From an uncultured Nitrosospira sp. (lineage in GTDB: Bacteria > Nitrospirota > Nitrospiria > Nitrospirales > Nitrospiraceae), in NCBI GenBank assembly GCA_900696515.1, contig CAADGK010000079.1, forward strand, positions 1-64,000: 64,000 nt of DNA. Reading direction: 5' to 3'. This document shows positions 61,713-64,000 of the stretch, in pieces. The notes under the pieces are model-generated. The model saw only the letters and a program-made list of their open reading frames with translations. It searched no databases and was not told where the DNA came from. Position numbers and translations under genes: made by a program. Each line of letters opens with the position of its first letter. The stretch's first letter is position 1.

Positions 61713-62321
61713 ATGATTGCCATCATCGACTATGGAATGGGGAATTTGCGCAGTGTGTCCAACGCCTTTGAGGTGGTGGGACATCAGGCGATGATCACCC
61801 GCGATGCAGCCGTGATTCATAACGCCAGCCATGTTGTATTACCCGGCGTCGGGGCGTTTGGCGACTGCATGGCGAACCTCAGACAGTATCATTTAGTCGA
61901 ACCCATCAAGGGAGCGATTCAGTCGGGAAAGCCGTTTTTGGGCATCTGTCTGGGATTCCAACTCCTGTTTACCGAAAGCGAAGAGTTCGGTTGCCATGAG
62001 GGGCTGGACATTTTCCCTGGTAAAGTACGAGCCTTCATAAAGGATCAGTCACTCAAGGTGCCGCACATGGGGTGGAATCAGATCGCGATCCAAAAACCCT
62101 GTCCGCTGTTCGAGGGGATTGAGGACGGATCGAATTGGTATTTCGTTCATTCATTTTTTGTGGATCCAGCGGATCAGCAGGTCACTGCCACCATGACGAG
62201 CTATGGTATCCCTTTCACCTCCAGTATTTGGAAAGACAACGTAGTGGCCTGCCAGTTCCATCCGGAGAAGAGTCAGGCCGTTGGGTTGCAATTGATCCGG
62301 AACTTCGGGAGATGGAAGTGA
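61713..62321 (+). CDS. hisH: Imidazole glycerol phosphate synthase subunit HisH
   Basis: A 202-aa glutamine amidotransferase. Class I triad: Cys in GICLGFQLLF, His and Glu in CQFHPEKS. It supplies ammonia to HisF. The start MIAIIDYGMGNLRSV is typical. The following lipoprotein gene begins inside its stop (GTGA overlap). Confidence 0.96.
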   Translation: MIAIIDYGMGNLRSVSNAFEVVGHQAMITRDAAVIHNASHVVLPGVGAFGDCMANLRQYHLVEPIKGAIQSGKPFLGICLGFQLLFTESEEFGCHEGLDIFPGKVRAFIKDQSLKVPHMGWNQIAIQKPCPLFEGIEDGSNWYFVHSFFVDPADQQVTATMTSYGIPFTSSIWKDNVVACQFHPEKSQAVGLQLIRNFGRWK

Positions 62322-63061
62322 AAAGCACATCCTCACTGTCCAGCATGGCGCTATCGATCATCCTGATAGGATTCACTGGCCTGGGTATCGGCTGTAGCGG
62401 ATCGAAAGTTGCCACGAAATCAGCGCCTGACTTGTCTCGATACCATATTCGGTCCCTCGTCTTGGTACCGTTTACCTCGATTATGACTCCCCAGTCGCCC
62501 GGTCACGATGCCCTCTTTATTCCGGCTCCGGAGAGTATTCGTCGGTCCGATATCTCCATGGGAGTTCCCTTGGAGGGACAGCCGCTTGCGCCCAAGACCA
62601 TGCTCGTGCCGGGATACGCAGCGGAGAAGGTAACGGACCTATTCTGGACACGTCTCCGGAATTGGAAAGGCATTCAGGTGGTATCTCCAGCCGAAGCGGC
62701 GCGAGCCTCATCAGACGATGCGGATCTTGCCAGACTGGGATCAGAAAAGGCTGCCGTCGCGACCGCCAAACGGCTCAAGGCGGATGCGGCATTGATCGGC
62801 CTTGTGTCGATGTATCAAGAGCGGGTGGGTAGTCGGCTCGGTGCCAATCCGCCGGCGACTGTCGGGTTTCAGGTGAAAGTCATTGCTGTCGATGGCCAAG
62901 TGCTTTGGGCCGGCGGGTACTATGAACGGCAACGACCGATGACTGAGGATCTCCTGGGGTTTCTGCAGCGGTGGTCCTTTGTGACTGCAGCTGAATTGGC
63001 AGAGTACGGCGTCGGAGAAGTGTTGAAAGAATTTCCATTCGGTAGTGGAGAGGAACGCTAA
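62318..63061 (+). CDS. Lipoprotein embedded in the his operon
   Basis: A 247-aa protein from GTG 62318, with GGGAG at six bases and a 4-bp GTGA overlap with hisH. N-terminal lipobox GLGIGC (Cys about 26). The mature part (about 30-245) has VLVPFTSIMTP, a disordered middle, and a conserved-looking end (ADAALIGLVSMYQERVG, GFQVKVIAVDGQVLWAGGYYERQRPM). It resembles outer-membrane-type lipoproteins but I cannot name a family. It has no obvious link to histidine synthesis. ATG 62312 is an alternative start. Confidence 0.78.
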   Translation: MKSTSSLSSMALSIILIGFTGLGIGCSGSKVATKSAPDLSRYHIRSLVLVPFTSIMTPQSPGHDALFIPAPESIRRSDISMGVPLEGQPLAPKTMLVPGYAAEKVTDLFWTRLRNWKGIQVVSPAEAARASSDDADLARLGSEKAAVATAKRLKADAALIGLVSMYQERVGSRLGANPPATVGFQVKVIAVDGQVLWAGGYYERQRPMTEDLLGFLQRWSFVTAAELAEYGVGEVLKEFPFGSGEER

Positions 63062-63062
63062 C

Positions 63063-63788
63063 GTGGTAGTCATTCCTGCGATTGACCTCAAGGACGGACG
63101 GTGTGTGCGGTTGCGTCAAGGCGATCTGGCGGCGGAGACGGTGTACTCGGAGGATGTGATCGGTGTCGCCCGCAAATGGCAAGAGTGTGGAGCCGGTCTT
63201 ATTCATGTCGTTGATTTGAACGGGGCGGTCGGGGGTGAGCCTAGAAATTTGCCGCAAATTGAGGCGGTGCGCAAGGCGGTTACCGTCGATGTCCAGGTCG
63301 GCGGTGGAATCAGGACAATCGAAACCGTCCGTCAGTATCTGAACGCCGGTGTGTCGCGCGTAGTTCTTGGGACGGCGGCTCTCATGGATCGCGCCTTCCT
63401 TGAGCAGGCCTGTGCCGAATTTCCCCGACAGATTGTCCTTGGTCTGGATGCACGTGATGGCAAGGTTGCGGTGAGAGGATGGACGGCGGTATCGGACACA
63501 AGAGCGATCGATCTGCTGAATGAAGTCAGTGGGCTGGCGATCAGGGCAGTCATTTATACGGATATTGCGCGGGATGGGATGTTGAACGGGCCGAATCTTA
63601 CGGCGTTGAAGGAAGTCGCCGCGTCGTCAGCGTTCCCTGTCATTGCCTCCGGGGGGATCAGCAGGATTGAGGATCTTCTGGCGGTGCGCTCGCTTGGATC
63701 GAGGATTGAAGGAGCCATCGTGGGGAAAGCGCTATATGATGGCCACGTGGATTATCGTGCCGCACTTACGGCACTCTGTCAGGAGTAA
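63063..63788 (+). CDS. hisA: HisA isomerase (ProFAR isomerase)
   Basis: A 241-aa TIM-barrel enzyme of histidine synthesis. Active-site Asp in VIPAIDLKDGRCVRL and a second Asp in YTDIARDGMLNGPN are visible, along with VQVGGGIRTIETV and VIASGGISRIEDL phosphate-binding loops. GTG 63063 is preceded by GAGAGGAA; an upstream in-frame GTG is less likely. The previous gene ends 1 bp before. Confidence 0.96.
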   Translation: MVVIPAIDLKDGRCVRLRQGDLAAETVYSEDVIGVARKWQECGAGLIHVVDLNGAVGGEPRNLPQIEAVRKAVTVDVQVGGGIRTIETVRQYLNAGVSRVVLGTAALMDRAFLEQACAEFPRQIVLGLDARDGKVAVRGWTAVSDTRAIDLLNEVSGLAIRAVIYTDIARDGMLNGPNLTALKEVAASSAFPVIASGGISRIEDLLAVRSLGSRIEGAIVGKALYDGHVDYRAALTALCQE

Positions 63789-63840
63789 GGGGTGAAGGGG
63801 TAGGTGAGAGAGGGCTTAACGTTTACCCCTCACTTTTCAC
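63786..63840. repeat. Palindromic intergenic repeat (hisA-hisF)
   Basis: GTAAGGGGTGAAGGGGTAGGTGAG on one arm, ACGTTTACCCCTCACTTTTCAC on the other. Same family as 40125-40200 and 41935-42001. Confidence 0.65.
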
Positions 63841-63849
63841 TGATCGAAC

Positions 63850-64000
63850 ATGTTGACCAAACGCATCATTCCCTGTCTCGATGTCAAAGAGGGGCGAGTC
63901 GTGAAGGGCGTGAGTTTTGTGAATCTTCGCGATGCGGGTGATCCGGTCGAAGTCGCGGCGGGATATGATCGCGAAGGGGCGGATGAACTCTGCTTTCTCG
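63850..64000 (+). CDS. hisF: Imidazole glycerol phosphate synthase subunit HisF (partial)
   Basis: The N-terminal 50 residues are present before the window ends: [50 protein letters not shown], typical HisF, with the active-site Asp in [14 protein letters not shown]. It partners with HisH. The gene continues past the right edge. Confidence 0.95.
   Translation, partial: MLTKRIIPCLDVKEGRVVKGVSFVNLRDAGDPVEVAAGYDREGADELCFL

Overview
The window is best read as part of a Nitrospira chromosome (phylum Nitrospirota; chemolithoautotrophic nitrite oxidisers). This is inferred from gene content, not from a database search. The main clues are a quinol-oxidising cluster that mixes bc1-type and cytochrome bd-like parts with an NxrC-like heme-b protein, a five-gene 2-oxoacid:ferredoxin oxidoreductase operon of the reductive TCA type, and a bacterial 20S proteasome locus whose small modifier looks like UBact, the Pup-like protein described from Nitrospirae and a few other Gram-negative phyla. 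Codon use is moderately GC-rich.

Layout. 1-7.4 kb: respiratory operon (tail of an upstream gene, cytochrome b, an unknown membrane protein, a CydA-like protein, two membrane-anchored monoheme c cytochromes, a heme-b protein of the ethylbenzene-dehydrogenase gamma type, a diheme lipoprotein). 7.5-10.6 kb: a UbiA prenyltransferase and a large lipoprotein with an inactivated caspase fold. 10.7-18.0 kb: a 7.3-kb integrative element inserted into tRNA-Thr(CGT), bounded by 45-bp att repeats, with all recognised genes on the minus strand. 18-34 kb: accessory-looking region of small proteins, a LuxR regulator, a secreted nuclease, an intact and a frameshifted Nudix gene, a ferredoxin, an OmpA/coiled-coil protein, a cysteine-rich Sel1 protein, lipoproteins and two diverged copies of a ~340-bp noncoding repeat carrying DnaA-box-like 9-mers.

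34-38 kb: HIT, HD, YjbQ and HtrA-type genes. 38.4-45.1 kb: proteasome operon in the order ATPase (mpa), dop, UBact/pup-like, prcB, prcA, pafA. 45-53.5 kb: YheT hydrolase, tRNA-Asn(GTT), the oxidoreductase operon (minus strand, strong promoter and terminator visible), a TPR protein, YciI and DUF2203 proteins. 53.5-64 kb: conserved housekeeping run rho, rpmE, prfA, prmC, murA, hisG, hisD, hisB, hisH, an unexpected lipoprotein, hisA and the start of hisF.

How it fits together. The first operon probably takes electrons from quinol (or feeds them back to it) and passes them to c-type cytochromes. The 2-oxoacid oxidoreductase uses reduced ferredoxin for carbon fixation. The proteasome operon encodes a complete tag, deamidate, ligate, unfold and degrade pathway. 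The integrative element is the clearest recent acquisition.
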